From: Candidatus Krumholzibacteriia bacterium
Lineage (GTDB): Bacteria; Krumholzibacteriota; Krumholzibacteriia; LZORAL124-64-63
Reading direction: 5' to 3'
DNA length: 5,098 bases
NCBI GenBank assembly: GCA_014859985.1
Contig: JACZKN010000592.1
Span: 1-5,098, forward strand
The notes under the pieces are model-generated. The model saw only the letters and a program-made list of their open reading frames with translations. It did no database searches and was not told where the DNA came from. Positions within the stretch are counted from its first letter, which is position 1. Every line of letters starts with the position of its first letter. Below, one piece after another: positions 4,449-5,098 of the stretch. A program made the position numbers and the translations under genes.

Positions 4449-5098
4449 CTAGAATCCGACCCCGACCCCCGCATACGTCGACCAGTCCGTCCGCTCGACC
4501 TGCGCCGGCGCGTCCGCGTTGTCCTCCACCGCGGCGCCCAGCTTCAGGTCCACGCTCCCGGCCACGTCCACCGTCAGGGCCAGGTTGCCCACCAGGCGCG
4601 CGGCCGCCAGGTCCGCGAACAGCGGCTGCCAGAACACGACCGCGTCCAGCCGCGTGGCCGGGCCCATCTGCCGGGCCGCGTGCAGGAACATCGACAACCG
4701 ACCCCGGGTGGTGTGCCCGGGCCGGCCGCTGAGGCGCTCGATCTCCAGCATCGGCGTGGCGCCCAGGGCCACGGTGCCGCGGCCGTCGCCGGCCAGGTCC
4801 AGGCGCAGGCCCGCGCCCAGCAGGCGGCGCGAGGCCAGGCGCTGGAAGGGGTTGGTCTGGACCTGGGCGAAGGCCACGGTGGCCCAGCGGCCCGGCAGGT
4901 CGCGGTTGTGGCGAAGGTGCGCCACCAGGTTGCGCTCCTTCACGACCCCGTCGCTCTCCTGGTAGCCGCCCGAGGCCTGCAGGCGCAGGCGGTGGGGCCC
5001 CCCGCGCCACTGCAGGCGGCCGCCGACGCCGGCCTGGACGCCTGCGGTGTTGCCGCCGCTGGCGGAGAACAGGCCGTCCAGGCCGCCGGACCAGCCGG
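4449..5098 (-). CDS. DUF481-family outer-membrane beta-barrel protein, partial
   Basis: The C-terminal 215 residues of a protein that enters from the right edge; the true start is outside the window. The frame stays open from the edge to a TAG at 4449-4451. The sequence reads as alternating beta strands typical of DUF481 (YdiY-like, 'salt-induced outer membrane protein') barrels. It opens GWSGGLDGLFSASGGNTAG, the family's early strand followed by a GNT motif, then has GGYQESDGVVKERN, QVQTNPFQRLASRRLLGAGL (the conserved 'F..L..R...GAGL' segment), and ends VERTDWSTYAGVGVGF with the terminal phenylalanine recognised by the BAM machinery. It should be an integral outer-membrane protein of unknown substrate. 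Third positions are almost all G or C, unlike the element, marking it as native chromosome. A long overlapping frame at 4342-5010 is a high-G+C shadow. An internal GTG at 4941-4943 is not the start. Confidence 0.8.
   Translation of the reverse strand, partial: GWSGGLDGLFSASGGNTAGVQAGVGGRLQWRGGPHRLRLQASGGYQESDGVVKERNLVAHLRHNRDLPGRWATVAFAQVQTNPFQRLASRRLLGAGLRLDLAGDGRGTVALGATPMLEIERLSGRPGHTTRGRLSMFLHAARQMGPATRLDAVVFWQPLFADLAAARLVGNLALTVDVAGSVDLKLGAAVEDNADAPAQVERTDWSTYAGVGVGF

Noticed and set aside
4342..5010. Long 222-codon minus-strand frame overlapping the DUF481 gene
   Set aside because: Proline-, glycine- and arginine-rich with no domain, runs through the terminator hairpin and tRNA remnant, and arises from high G+C; the DUF481 frame gives a coherent beta-barrel.
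1..5098. CRISPR array, defence system or toxin-antitoxin pair
   Set aside because: No regularly spaced long repeats, and no nuclease, methyltransferase, reverse transcriptase or toxin motif seen in any supported gene.

Overview
The window reads as the integrase end of a small integrated genetic element, plus the chromosome next to it, in a diderm (outer-membrane-bearing) bacterium with a very G+C-rich genome. The outer membrane is inferred from a DUF481-type beta-barrel gene at the right edge. Two lines counted by eye show the contrast: 4741-4800, inside that gene, is about 78% G+C, while 1681-1740, inside the element, is about 53%. The junction line 4261-4320 is only about 40%. I cannot name the species.

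Right to left: positions 4449-5098 hold the 3' end of the DUF481 gene (minus strand, start outside the window). A perfect 17-bp hairpin (4388-4425) separates it from the 3' part of a tRNA-Lys(CUU) gene at 4330-4379. That piece runs from the anticodon stem to CCA but has no D arm and no 5' acceptor strand, so it is the duplicated tRNA end left at an attachment site (attR-like). The intact tRNA should lie beyond the left edge. Between this site and the integrase is an A+T-rich 180-bp leader with a strong sigma70-type promoter for the integrase, and palindromes that could be operator or recombinase arm sites.

Positions 446-4151 carry five genes, all on the minus strand: a P4-type tyrosine integrase with a full catalytic set, a 209-aa unknown overlapping its end, a 75-aa AlpA/Xis-like helix-turn-helix protein, a 308-aa protein with a probable winged-helix domain coupled to it (TGATG overlap), and a 150-aa tryptophan-rich unknown with a GTG start, a strong Shine-Dalgarno and a candidate promoter of its own. 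The overlaps suggest two coupled pairs: integrase with the 209-aa unknown, and the AlpA-like protein with the winged-helix protein. Integrase and AlpA-like protein would handle integration and excision. The winged-helix protein is a candidate replication or regulatory protein; the other two have no assignable role.

Positions 1-445 contain no convincing gene, only G+C-rich inverted repeats and weak short ORFs. The left end of the element and its cargo are not in the window.
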